Source: Candidatus Terraquivivens tengchongensis (GTDB taxonomy: Archaea; Thermoproteota; Nitrososphaeria_A; Caldarchaeales; Wolframiiraptoraceae). From it: a DNA stretch of 64,000 nucleotides. The stretch covers positions 1-64,000 of the forward strand of contig JALNJK010000001.1 of assembly GCA_023268355.1 (NCBI GenBank), written 5' to 3'. Of the stretch, positions 7,908 to 15,766 are shown in pieces; the first letter of the stretch is position 1, and every line of letters starts with the position of its first letter. The position numbers and the translations under genes are program-made. The notes under the pieces were generated by a model. That model was given only the letters and a program-made list of their open reading frames with translations, ran no database searches and had not been told where the DNA came from.

Positions 7908-9035
7908 ATGGGCAAGGCCTTAGAAACCAAAGAGCTCGTGAAATGGTATGGAAAAGAGGTTTTAGCACTCAATAAGGTAACGTTTGACGTAGATGCGGGG
8001 GACTTCTTCGTCATAATCGGTCCTAGCGGATGCGGTAAGAGTACCCTCTTGAAAATCATCGCAGGTATACTGGATTACGACTCCGGGAAGCTTTACATAA
8101 ACGGCGTAGATATGAAAAACGTTCCATCGTACAAGAGGGACGTTTCAATGATGTTGGAGAACTATGCCCTCTTCCCCCACATGAACGTCTTCGATAACGT
8201 AGCATTCGGTCTTAGGATGCTAGGAAAGGACAAATCGGAAATAGAGAAAGAGGTAAAGGAAGCTCTGAAGCTAGTCGGTTTAGCTGGATTGGAGAAGAGG
8301 ATGCCGCTCGAGCTGAGCGGTGGGCAGAGACAAAGGGTTGCGCTGGCAAGGGCGCTTGTCATCAACCCGAGCATCCTTCTACTCGATGAACCACTCAGCC
8401 ATGTGGACTATAGGCTACAAAGAAAGCTAATGGAGGACCTTAAGGAAATTCACAGGAAAGTAGGTAACACTTTCATCTTGACGACCCACGTCCAGGAACA
8501 TGCGCTCAGCCTTGCAGATACCGTTATGGTCATGAACACGGGTGTAATAGAACAGATCGGAAAGCCTGAAGAAGTCTACAACAACCCTGCCACGGTCTTT
8601 GCCGCAAGGTTCGTCGGTGAAATAAACCTATTCTCAGCACAAATCAAGTCTTGGGATGGCGAATTGTGTTATCTTAACACCGAGATAGGCGAGCTCAAGG
8701 CAAATCCCAAAAACAAGAATGCTTTACCGTCCGGCGACAAGGTAGCATATGCGGTAAGACCTGAACGCGTAAAGATAGGAGAAGAGGCCAGGCTATGCGA
8801 CAACAAAATAGAGGCGAAACTCGTCAGCTATTACTACTTTGGTCATTATATGGAGTATGTGTTCCAAGCAGGCGGTAATACAAAGATAAAGGTCTCGGTT
8901 CCCACCGAGAAGGTAGGCAACCTCACGCTTGGGTCCACATACCTCCTAGGATGGAGCGCAAAGGATGCTCTGTTAATAGAGAAGCCGTGCATGATAGAAG
9001 GGCTGGACATAGAAGAAGTGATATACGGAAAGTAG
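7908..9035 (+). CDS. ABC transporter ATP-binding protein, spermidine/putrescine (PotA) type
   Basis: 375 residues: an ABC ATPase domain plus a C-terminal TOBE-like domain, the layout of PotA/FbpC/CysA ATPases that energise importers. Walker A GPSGCGKST is at 38-46, signature LSGGQ at 135-139, Walker B SILLLDEPLSHVD around 154-166, and the H-loop in ILTTHVQEH. The Q-loop position reads MLENYALFPHM, so the usual glutamine appears replaced by Glu83. It heads an operon with two permeases that follow within a few bases. The substrate is uncertain: polyamine-type transporters are the nearest family, but the DUF917/racemase neighbours suggest another nitrogen compound. Confidence 0.9.
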   Translation: MGKALETKELVKWYGKEVLALNKVTFDVDAGDFFVIIGPSGCGKSTLLKIIAGILDYDSGKLYINGVDMKNVPSYKRDVSMMLENYALFPHMNVFDNVAFGLRMLGKDKSEIEKEVKEALKLVGLAGLEKRMPLELSGGQRQRVALARALVINPSILLLDEPLSHVDYRLQRKLMEDLKEIHRKVGNTFILTTHVQEHALSLADTVMVMNTGVIEQIGKPEEVYNNPATVFAARFVGEINLFSAQIKSWDGELCYLNTEIGELKANPKNKNALPSGDKVAYAVRPERVKIGEEARLCDNKIEAKLVSYYYFGHYMEYVFQAGGNTKIKVSVPTEKVGNLTLGSTYLLGWSAKDALLIEKPCMIEGLDIEEVIYGK

Positions 9036-9044
9036 GTGTGCGGC

Positions 9045-9926
9045 TTGAGTGCCCCTCAGCTGAAGATGGGTTTGATCGATAGGGTTGCCAAGTACTCTCG
9101 CTACCTATTGCTCCTTCCAGGATTTGTACTCTTGCTACTTTTTTTGCTGATACCTCTTAGCATGATAGTAGGCATAAGCTTTTTTGAAAGGTTTACGATC
9201 GCAGGTCCTGAGACTTTCACGCTGAAGAACTACATTGCATTCTTTACATCGCCGCAAATGCCGACAATACTGTTAAACACGTTCGGGATGTCCTTGCTTG
9301 CATGTTTTATATCGTTCGTGCTCGGTTATCCTATGGCTTACTTTCTGGTGTTTAGGGTTAAGAGTGCGCGCGCAAGGTTTTTCATAGTCAGCTTGTTGCT
9401 CGTACCCTTCCTGATTGACTGGAGCGTCCGTGTTGTTGCTTGGCTACCGATACTTGGAGAGAGCGGTATAATCAACTATGCCCTCATGTCTTTAGGTGTG
9501 ATCAAAGAGCCCTTAGAGTTGTTATTCGGACGTAGCGCCCTGCTCATAATCTGGCCTCAGACCTACCTACTTTGGATGATATTCCCATCGTATCTTGCGT
9601 TGACGAGAATAGACCCTGACATAATAAATGCGGCCAAAGTGCTAAAGGCTCCGCCGCACCGTGTCTTCCTTGACGTAACTTTCAGGTTATCGCTTCCCGG
9701 CGTTGTGATGGGCTTCATATTCGTCTTCGTAAGCGCCTTAGGAGACTACATAACGCCAGCCTTGTGGGCCGGAGGTATACAGACGCTTGGTCTATCGGTA
9801 GCGAACTATGCCGCTAACTTCGTGTGGCCTTACGCCGCCGCGCTTTCGACAATTTTGGTGGTAATAGCGCTACTCGTGCTTTACGTGCTTCTAAAGGTGG
9901 TTGATATAAAGAAGTTAGTGTATTAG
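9045..9926 (+). CDS. ABC transporter permease, PotB type
   Basis: About 293 residues with six membrane segments and the binding-protein-dependent permease region: INAAKVLKAPPHRVFLDVTFRLSLPGV is the EAA-type loop that contacts the ATPase. The frame is open from GTG 9036 directly after the ATPase stop, but AGGTG at 9034-9038 favours the TTG at 9045 (6-nt spacing). It pairs with the second permease at 9940 to form the membrane channel of the importer. Confidence 0.85.
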   Translation: MSAPQLKMGLIDRVAKYSRYLLLLPGFVLLLLFLLIPLSMIVGISFFERFTIAGPETFTLKNYIAFFTSPQMPTILLNTFGMSLLACFISFVLGYPMAYFLVFRVKSARARFFIVSLLLVPFLIDWSVRVVAWLPILGESGIINYALMSLGVIKEPLELLFGRSALLIIWPQTYLLWMIFPSYLALTRIDPDIINAAKVLKAPPHRVFLDVTFRLSLPGVVMGFIFVFVSALGDYITPALWAGGIQTLGLSVANYAANFVWPYAAALSTILVVIALLVLYVLLKVVDIKKLVY

Positions 9927-9939
9927 CGAGGTGTTGGGA

Positions 9940-10752
9940 ATGGGATGGGGAGATAGGTTAGCAAAAGTTTACATCGCGTTGATCATACTCTTCATATACC
10001 TTCCTGTATTCTTCATGATAGCTCTGTCCTTCAAGAGCGGTGCTAAAGTAAGCTTCCCCATAGAGGGCCTTACGCTAGACTGGTACATAAAACCACCGAC
10101 AGGTTATGAGTATTCCGCATACATCTCGATAATGCACGACAAGAACTTCTTCACGGCCTTGAACAACTCGCTATTCGTATCGATCGTCACTGCGTTGCTG
10201 ACATGCCTCTTGGTTACCACGACTGCTTTAGCTCTTAGAAAGAGAATCGTGGGTAGGGACTTGCTATTCTACTTGTTCATCTTGGGCTTCATAGTTCCCG
10301 GCGTTGCGCTTGGCTTAGGTGTAACTTTCATGTTCAGGCTTTTCGGCATCGAATCATCCCTCTTAGCTGTTGCGGCTATTCTTACGGTTTACACGGTGCC
10401 CTTCGGCCTCATACTCATGATGTCAAGGTTTGACCCTGAACTAGCCACATACGAGTACGCAGCTAGCGTATTAAAAGCAAGTCCCCTCAGCGTATTCAGA
10501 CGCATAACGTTGCCTTTGATAATATTCGAGGTCATATCGGCAGCTATAATAGGCTTCCTACTCTCATGGGGCGAAGTAATCAGAACACAATTCGTCATGA
10601 AAGGTACGGGCACCTTAGCAACTTACATCAAAAACGAGCTTTCGATAAACCCGATAACCCCTAAGTGGTTTGCAGCCGGCACGATCATCGCGATAGTGGC
10701 CTTTATAGGCTTAGCAATATTCGCCTACATAATGTCCAGAAGAGTTCGTTAA
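9940..10752 (+). CDS. ABC transporter permease, PotC type
   Basis: About 270 residues, six membrane segments, with the EAA-type coupling loop YEYAASVLKASPLSVFRRITLPL. It is the second permease of the Pot-like importer. GAGGTG at 9928-9933 is 6 nt before the ATG at 9940, which is preferred over the GTG at 9931. The gene begins 13 bp after the first permease stops. Confidence 0.85.
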   Translation: MGWGDRLAKVYIALIILFIYLPVFFMIALSFKSGAKVSFPIEGLTLDWYIKPPTGYEYSAYISIMHDKNFFTALNNSLFVSIVTALLTCLLVTTTALALRKRIVGRDLLFYLFILGFIVPGVALGLGVTFMFRLFGIESSLLAVAAILTVYTVPFGLILMMSRFDPELATYEYAASVLKASPLSVFRRITLPLIIFEVISAAIIGFLLSWGEVIRTQFVMKGTGTLATYIKNELSINPITPKWFAAGTIIAIVAFIGLAIFAYIMSRRVR

Positions 10753-10795
10753 ACGAAACTCAAACTCATATTATGAATAATTCTTCGTAAAAAAA

Positions 10796-10804
10796 TTTAA
10801 ATAT
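10796..10804 (+). promoter_or_regulatory. TATA box of the binding-protein gene (leaderless)
   Basis: TTTAAATAT is centred 28 nt before the ATG at 10828, so transcription should begin at or next to the start codon. This separate promoter would allow the binding protein to be made in excess over the permeases. Confidence 0.55.
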
Positions 10805-10827
10805 GTCTTGTAAAAAAGTAATCAATA

Positions 10828-12237
10828 ATGTCGGAAAAAGTATCTAGAAGGAAATTCCTAGCCGCTGTTGGAGGAGTTGCTGCCGCTGCTGTTGTCGGTG
10901 GTTTAGCATGGTACCTCTATACAAGCGCTCCACCAGCTCCGACAATTACGAAACCATCGAAGATTAGGTACTCAACACATCCGTTCTACTTCCCGCCCGA
11001 CGCTGAGAAAGAGTACGAGAAGTTAACAGGCATCGACGTAGAAACCACTTACTTAGACTTCTTTGTTATGACCCAGAAACAACTGGCCAACCCTGCTGCA
11101 TGGGACGTGGCAGCCTCTGGAAGGTACAGACCCATCATAGCCGAGGGACTAGCAAGAGCTATACCTGTTGAGAAGGTGCCTAGGTGGAGAGCGGACAAGG
11201 TCTTGGACATGTTCTACCATGTCGAGAAGTACTTCAAGCCAGCTCAAGCAGAGAGGTTCAACTACCTGCTCTGGAAGGAGCCTGGAAAGACCCTTGTAGC
11301 AGTTCCAGTCATGTGGAACTTTGACTCCGTAACGTACCTCCCTGAGTTCGTGCCTTACGAGGAGCGTGGCGGTACTAAAAGGACGTTGGCTTATTCAGAA
11401 CTTTGGAACCCGGAGTGGAAAGGAAGGACCGGAATGCAGGACGAAGGTTTTACGGTATTTAGCGAGACTGCAAACTACTTGGAAGCAACCGAGCAGATGA
11501 CGTTTTCAGGTGCTATAACTAATCTAACTCCGGAGGAAGTCGATAAAGTTTTCAACTATCTTCTACCATACGTTAAGCAGGGCTTCATAAAGACTTTCTG
11601 GTTCTCCTATGGAGATATAGTTACGCTGTTTTCAACTAGGGAGGTATGGCTAGCCAGTACTTGGCAGCCGGTGTGCTTCGATACGAGAAAGGCTGGAACG
11701 CCCGCATACTACGCAGCGTTACAGCATGGACCATTCTTCTGGTATAACTCCGGCTATGTCTCTTCTCTAGTCTCACCTGAGGTTGCAGAAGAGTGCATAA
11801 AGCTACTCAACTGGCACCTCGAGCTTTACACGCAGATGCTTTACACTAAACAAGGATATCCGACGCCCGCTTGGGCTTGGGAGGATTATAAGAATGCCAT
11901 GGGAGACGAGTTCTACGGTTGGTTCTACGAGGGCAAGAGCACTTACTTGCCGATAGATGAAGTGATGAAAGTCATATGGCCTGATAAGCCGGAGTTTGCT
12001 ACGCTACCAGAAAGATTACAGAATGCACTATTCCTACCTGACGTATACTTCAAGCACTTCTGGACAGGTGAGCCACCCAGAACGGGCACGCCGCATCCGA
12101 GGGGCAACCTCAGGGACCTCGGCTCTGTCGAGGATAAACAAAAAATGACGAGATACTTCCTATCGCCGGACCTTCCCGACAACAACGACTACTACGTTAA
12201 AAAGTTCGAGGAGTTAAAGGCTGCACTTCCGGTGTAA
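10828..12237 (+). CDS. Tat-exported extracellular solute-binding protein of the Pot-type importer
   Basis: 469 residues. The N-terminus reads VSRRKFLAAVGGVAAAAVVGG, a twin-arginine (SRRKFL) signal with a hydrophobic stretch, so the protein is probably exported folded and may stay membrane-anchored. The remainder resembles extracellular solute-binding proteins of the spermidine/putrescine family, with many aromatic residues suited to a cationic or ring-containing ligand. It directly follows the two permease genes but has its own leaderless promoter. It completes the four-component importer. Ligand identity is not determined. Confidence 0.8.
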   Translation: MSEKVSRRKFLAAVGGVAAAAVVGGLAWYLYTSAPPAPTITKPSKIRYSTHPFYFPPDAEKEYEKLTGIDVETTYLDFFVMTQKQLANPAAWDVAASGRYRPIIAEGLARAIPVEKVPRWRADKVLDMFYHVEKYFKPAQAERFNYLLWKEPGKTLVAVPVMWNFDSVTYLPEFVPYEERGGTKRTLAYSELWNPEWKGRTGMQDEGFTVFSETANYLEATEQMTFSGAITNLTPEEVDKVFNYLLPYVKQGFIKTFWFSYGDIVTLFSTREVWLASTWQPVCFDTRKAGTPAYYAALQHGPFFWYNSGYVSSLVSPEVAEECIKLLNWHLELYTQMLYTKQGYPTPAWAWEDYKNAMGDEFYGWFYEGKSTYLPIDEVMKVIWPDKPEFATLPERLQNALFLPDVYFKHFWTGEPPRTGTPHPRGNLRDLGSVEDKQKMTRYFLSPDLPDNNDYYVKKFEELKAALPV

Positions 12238-12266
12238 AATAATTCCAAACATTTTTATTTTAACTC

Positions 12267-14096
12267 CTATTCTAATGTCTCAAGACCGTATTCTTTCTTA
12301 AGCTCCCTCAATTTTTCTGGAGAAGTCCCTTTAATCCTTTTTACATAATAATATTCAGACTCTGATAACTTTCTACCGGTTATTATTCCATCTATTCTCA
12401 GGATGGTGTATGCAAGCTCGAAGGCAGTCTTAATGGCCTGTTGCTTAACAGCAGACAACTCGTATAAGCCTAGCTCTTTAGCACTCGCAACACCACATTC
12501 ATAATTAACACATGCATCGATTTTTCCAGATACGTGCTCTGACTTCAGCTTGCTTAACACCTCCACAAAATCTTGACCTAGGTTTTTAGACAAAATCGAT
12601 ACTACGTCCTCGAACGCGTCCGCTACAGATTTAATGACCAACTGCCTCTTGTCTGGAATGCTCTCAGCATACTCTTTAAGGCGTAGCGACAACTCTATCT
12701 CGAAGGCACCGCCACCATAGACAACCTTACAACACTCTCTAACAAGGGAGAATATCGGAAGGGAGTGCTTGAGACTCCTCTCCACGTCACTTTGTAATAA
12801 GTTCGTTACGCCCCTAAGCAGAATGCTAACGCTTCTAGGCTTCTTACATTCGTGGATGAGTATCGTTTTCTTCCCATCAAACTCAACTTCCTCTACGATT
12901 CCTGCCCAGCCAATGTCTGACTCTTCTAGGAGCATCACTTTTGTCGGCAGCGCGTTAACTGCTCTAGCTATCAACTCAACTTCTGGGTGCGGAAGTCCGT
13001 ATATAGCACCAATTCCTGCCTTTGCTAATTGTTCAATAGCCATGGGGTTTGCTCCTTTCTCGATAACCACGAAGTCAACATTCAGATCGATGATTTTTTT
13101 AACCAAGTCGGATACGTATGCATTTTTATTGTCTAGCAGCTCCTTTAATCCTACATCACCAAGTTCCAAGGAATAGTTTAGTTGGCGTCCAATTTTTTCA
13201 TGTACTCGCAGTTCATCTTTGAGTACGGCAACCCTCGCGGCCTTTATCTTTTTCGGCATGTCTGGATGTGCCATTTCTTTGAAAACGGCAACACCATCTA
13301 AAACTAACGATTCATCGAGTGTTCCGCTCTCGACAGCTTTAACGTCAACTACTTTGTCCACGTCAACAGACATTAACTCATCTATTCCGACAATTTCCAC
13401 CACCTTGTGTAAAATACTCGCAAACTTATGCCGAACGTGTTCAGGCAGTCTATTCAGTATGCTCGTTTCTATAACCGACATCAACATCTTTTCGCGTTGA
13501 GATGAAACGTCGATTGACAGCCGTTCCACTGTTTGTAGGGTTTGGTTGAGCGCTTCTAGGAGCCCGTCAAGTATTGTTGATACGCTAACCCCTTTTAGCA
13601 TAAGCTCCTGACATCTTTCTAAAATCTTACCGCTTAAGATGACGGTATACACAGCACCGTCGCCCACAGTCTTGGACACCGCCAAACCAGCGCCTGCCAT
13701 GAGCTGGGCTATTGGATGTGCTAATCCTGCTTTCATCAGAATAGTCCTAATATCGCTTGCCAAATACTTTAGACCACCCTCGTCTATTATCAACTTATTC
13801 ATTCTAAACGGTCCATAAAGTCCTGAGACGAACTCCGTCATCCATCGGACGGCAGAAAATTTTTCGAATTGAGCATCTTCTCCCAACTTCAGCTCAGAAC
13901 CTATGCTGAGCACGGACGCTGGTTTACCGTCAACGTATATTGTAGGTTCTGGCACGGATTCATGCGACAGAGGCAGCATTCTTTGGTCAACCTTAGCCAG
14001 CTTAGCGTAACCTCTGTCGAGCTTTTCCAAGAGCAATCTTTGGGAAATGGTTGGTGCAAAATCCCTGCCTCTGAACCTGTGGGCGGATGTAGACAT
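12267..14096 (-). CDS. Divergent group II chaperonin (thermosome-like) paralogue, probably ATPase-defective
   Basis: About 609 residues aligning along the whole thermosome/CCT fold: equatorial YGPFRMNKLIID for GPKGMDKML, SDIRTIL for NDGATIL, GDGAV (145-149) for GDGTT, an apical domain, then GGGAFE and the C-terminal KQQAIKTAFELAYTILRID. The catalytic aspartate of the ERxxHDAL helix is His444 here (ERSLKHSL), and NDG is SDI. An N-terminal extension of about 50 residues precedes the equatorial domain. The frame is open to a TTG at 14108, but a TATA box 28 nt before the ATG at 14096 supports that start. I infer a structural or regulatory subunit, or a specialised ring, rather than a normal folding ATPase. 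Confidence 0.85.
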   Translation of the reverse strand: MSTSAHRFRGRDFAPTISQRLLLEKLDRGYAKLAKVDQRMLPLSHESVPEPTIYVDGKPASVLSIGSELKLGEDAQFEKFSAVRWMTEFVSGLYGPFRMNKLIIDEGGLKYLASDIRTILMKAGLAHPIAQLMAGAGLAVSKTVGDGAVYTVILSGKILERCQELMLKGVSVSTILDGLLEALNQTLQTVERLSIDVSSQREKMLMSVIETSILNRLPEHVRHKFASILHKVVEIVGIDELMSVDVDKVVDVKAVESGTLDESLVLDGVAVFKEMAHPDMPKKIKAARVAVLKDELRVHEKIGRQLNYSLELGDVGLKELLDNKNAYVSDLVKKIIDLNVDFVVIEKGANPMAIEQLAKAGIGAIYGLPHPEVELIARAVNALPTKVMLLEESDIGWAGIVEEVEFDGKKTILIHECKKPRSVSILLRGVTNLLQSDVERSLKHSLPIFSLVRECCKVVYGGGAFEIELSLRLKEYAESIPDKRQLVIKSVADAFEDVVSILSKNLGQDFVEVLSKLKSEHVSGKIDACVNYECGVASAKELGLYELSAVKQQAIKTAFELAYTILRIDGIITGRKLSESEYYYVKRIKGTSPEKLRELKKEYGLETLE

Positions 14097-14223
14097 CTTT
14101 TTAACCAAACTCAGACATTCATATATAAAATTTCGCTAAGGTCATCATAACATTAAAAATTTGTAAAATGTCCGCAAAACGTTCATATTGATATAGCGTA
14201 AAGAAGGTTTGCGCTATTTATAC

Positions 14224-14255
14224 AACTTATCGCGTGTTGCAACATCAAATAAGTT
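14224..14255. promoter_or_regulatory. Symmetric dyad, candidate operator
   Basis: A 32-bp symmetric arrangement: AACTTAT, 5 nt, the palindrome GTTGCAAC, 5 nt, ATAAGTT. It sits immediately downstream of a TATA-like CTATTTATAC (14213-14222), so a repressor bound here would cover the transcription start. A related GTGCAACAA half site occurs near 14284. It lies between the divergent chaperonin and a small leaderless ORF. Function is inferred from symmetry and position. Confidence 0.4.
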
Positions 14256-14301
14256 ACGAAAAGTTCACTTCAATTAGATATATGTGCAACAATAGCGTTA
14301 T

Positions 14302-14439
14302 ATGGAAAAAATGTTGATAAATGCGCAAGGGATGATAATAAAAGGGACTCATGGTTTGTATGCCTCTTATACTTTGTTAAAAATACTAGATCAATCTCTT
14401 AGCAAGGTAGTTGGGGATGCAGAACATGAAAAACTCTGA
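14302..14439 (+). CDS. Possible small protein (45 aa) upstream of glutamate dehydrogenase
   Basis: An ATG-initiated frame of 45 codons ending at TGA 14437-14439, 35 bp before the glutamate dehydrogenase gene. TATA-like AGATATATG lies about 22 nt upstream, near leaderless spacing. The product mixes charged and hydrophobic residues and contains GLYASYTLLKILDQSL, a plausible amphipathic helix. I recognise no family. The remainder of the 366-bp gap (14109-14474) holds the dyad described above and AT-rich sequence. Confidence 0.3.
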   Translation: MEKMLINAQGMIIKGTHGLYASYTLLKILDQSLSKVVGDAEHEKL

Positions 14440-14474
14440 GATGACTTCCTGAGGTTGTAAGAGGTGAGGATGAT

Positions 14475-15722
14475 ATGTCAGGTCAGAATTTTAAAAAGGA
14501 TGATGTGTGGAGTCTAGCTGACGAGTGGGGGCCAGAGAAAGTCATACAGGTTTACGACCCGCATACGAAGATGCAGGGCGTCTTGGTAATCGACAACACG
14601 GCCATGGGTCCAGGAAAAGGTGGAATAAGGTTCCAGCCGACTGTAACGCCCCAAGAGGTTTTTCTACTCGCAAGGGTTATGACTTGGAAATGTGCTATAG
14701 CTGGGCTACCGTTTGGTGGAGCAAAAGGAGGCATTAGGGGCAATCCTCTAGAAGTTGATAGAGTAGCTTGGGTTAGAGCGTTTGCAAAGGCCATTAAACC
14801 ATACGTTCCGCTGCAATACATAGCTGCTACGGATATGGGAACGACGGAGATGGATATGGCTATATTTGCACATGAGATAGGTGACATGAAAGCATGCACC
14901 GGTAAGCCTACGGAGTTAGGAGGCATACCGCATGAACTCGGTACCACGGGCTACGGTGTAGCAATCGCAACAGACTTGTCAGTCAAGATTCTGGATAAGT
15001 TAAACATATTGAATATAGAACCGAAGGAGGCTAGGGTTGCCATACAGGGATTCGGTAACGTGGGTTCATTTACGGCAAAGTTCCTCGACGAGATGGGATA
15101 CAAAGTTGTTGCTATAAACGACGCCTCAGCCTGTATATGCGACCCAAACGGTTTGGATATACCGAAGATAATGGAAGAGCTAAAGCTCTTAAGAACAAAA
15201 ATGAAAGCTCCTATGCTCAATGATTTGAAGACCGGTTTAAAAGAACCTAGGGACAAAATATTTGAGAAAGAAGTTGATATATTCATACCTGCCGCGGCCT
15301 CTTACACGATAAATGAGCAAGCAGCATACAGTCTTATCTCATCTAAAGTGAAGATGGTCGTTGAGGCTGCAAACATACCGACGACGAAAGAAGCAGAAAG
15401 AATATTGTGGGAAAACGGTGTATGGATAATGCCTGACTTTCTTGTGAACGCAGGCGGTGTCATCGGTTCTTATGTTGAATATATAGGCGGAACCGAGATG
15501 CAGGCATTTGAGCTAATCAAGTATAAGATAACTACCAATGTAAAGAGGGTCTTGATAGAGTCAGTACATTCAAACCACCCGCCTAGGAGTGTTGCCGAAG
15601 AGGTAGCAAAGAGAAGAGTCAAAAAGGCAATGCTGTTGAGAGAGGGTGCCATAGACGTAGCCACGGAGGCATACGCTCGTGAAGATCTGGAGGAATATAT
15701 GTGGAGGATCGAGGATTTGTAA
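14475..15722 (+). CDS. Glutamate dehydrogenase (Glu/Leu/Phe/Val family), paralogue 1
   Basis: 415 residues. GGIRFQP, the catalytic-lysine motif PFGGAKGGI, ATDMGTTEMDM and the Rossmann-fold motif VAIQGFGNVGSFTAKFL mark the hexameric Glu/Leu/Phe/Val dehydrogenase family. The enzyme interconverts glutamate with 2-oxoglutarate plus ammonia using NAD(P). GAGGTGA at 14461-14467 lies 7 nt before the ATG. A second family member starts 44 bp after this one ends. Cofactor preference cannot be settled by eye. Confidence 0.92.
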   Translation: MSGQNFKKDDVWSLADEWGPEKVIQVYDPHTKMQGVLVIDNTAMGPGKGGIRFQPTVTPQEVFLLARVMTWKCAIAGLPFGGAKGGIRGNPLEVDRVAWVRAFAKAIKPYVPLQYIAATDMGTTEMDMAIFAHEIGDMKACTGKPTELGGIPHELGTTGYGVAIATDLSVKILDKLNILNIEPKEARVAIQGFGNVGSFTAKFLDEMGYKVVAINDASACICDPNGLDIPKIMEELKLLRTKMKAPMLNDLKTGLKEPRDKIFEKEVDIFIPAAASYTINEQAAYSLISSKVKMVVEAANIPTTKEAERILWENGVWIMPDFLVNAGGVIGSYVEYIGGTEMQAFELIKYKITTNVKRVLIESVHSNHPPRSVAEEVAKRRVKKAMLLREGAIDVATEAYAREDLEEYMWRIEDL

Positions 15723-15766
15723 ATTCTTACGATAACTATTTATGTTTTGCTGAATTTCTATTAAAC

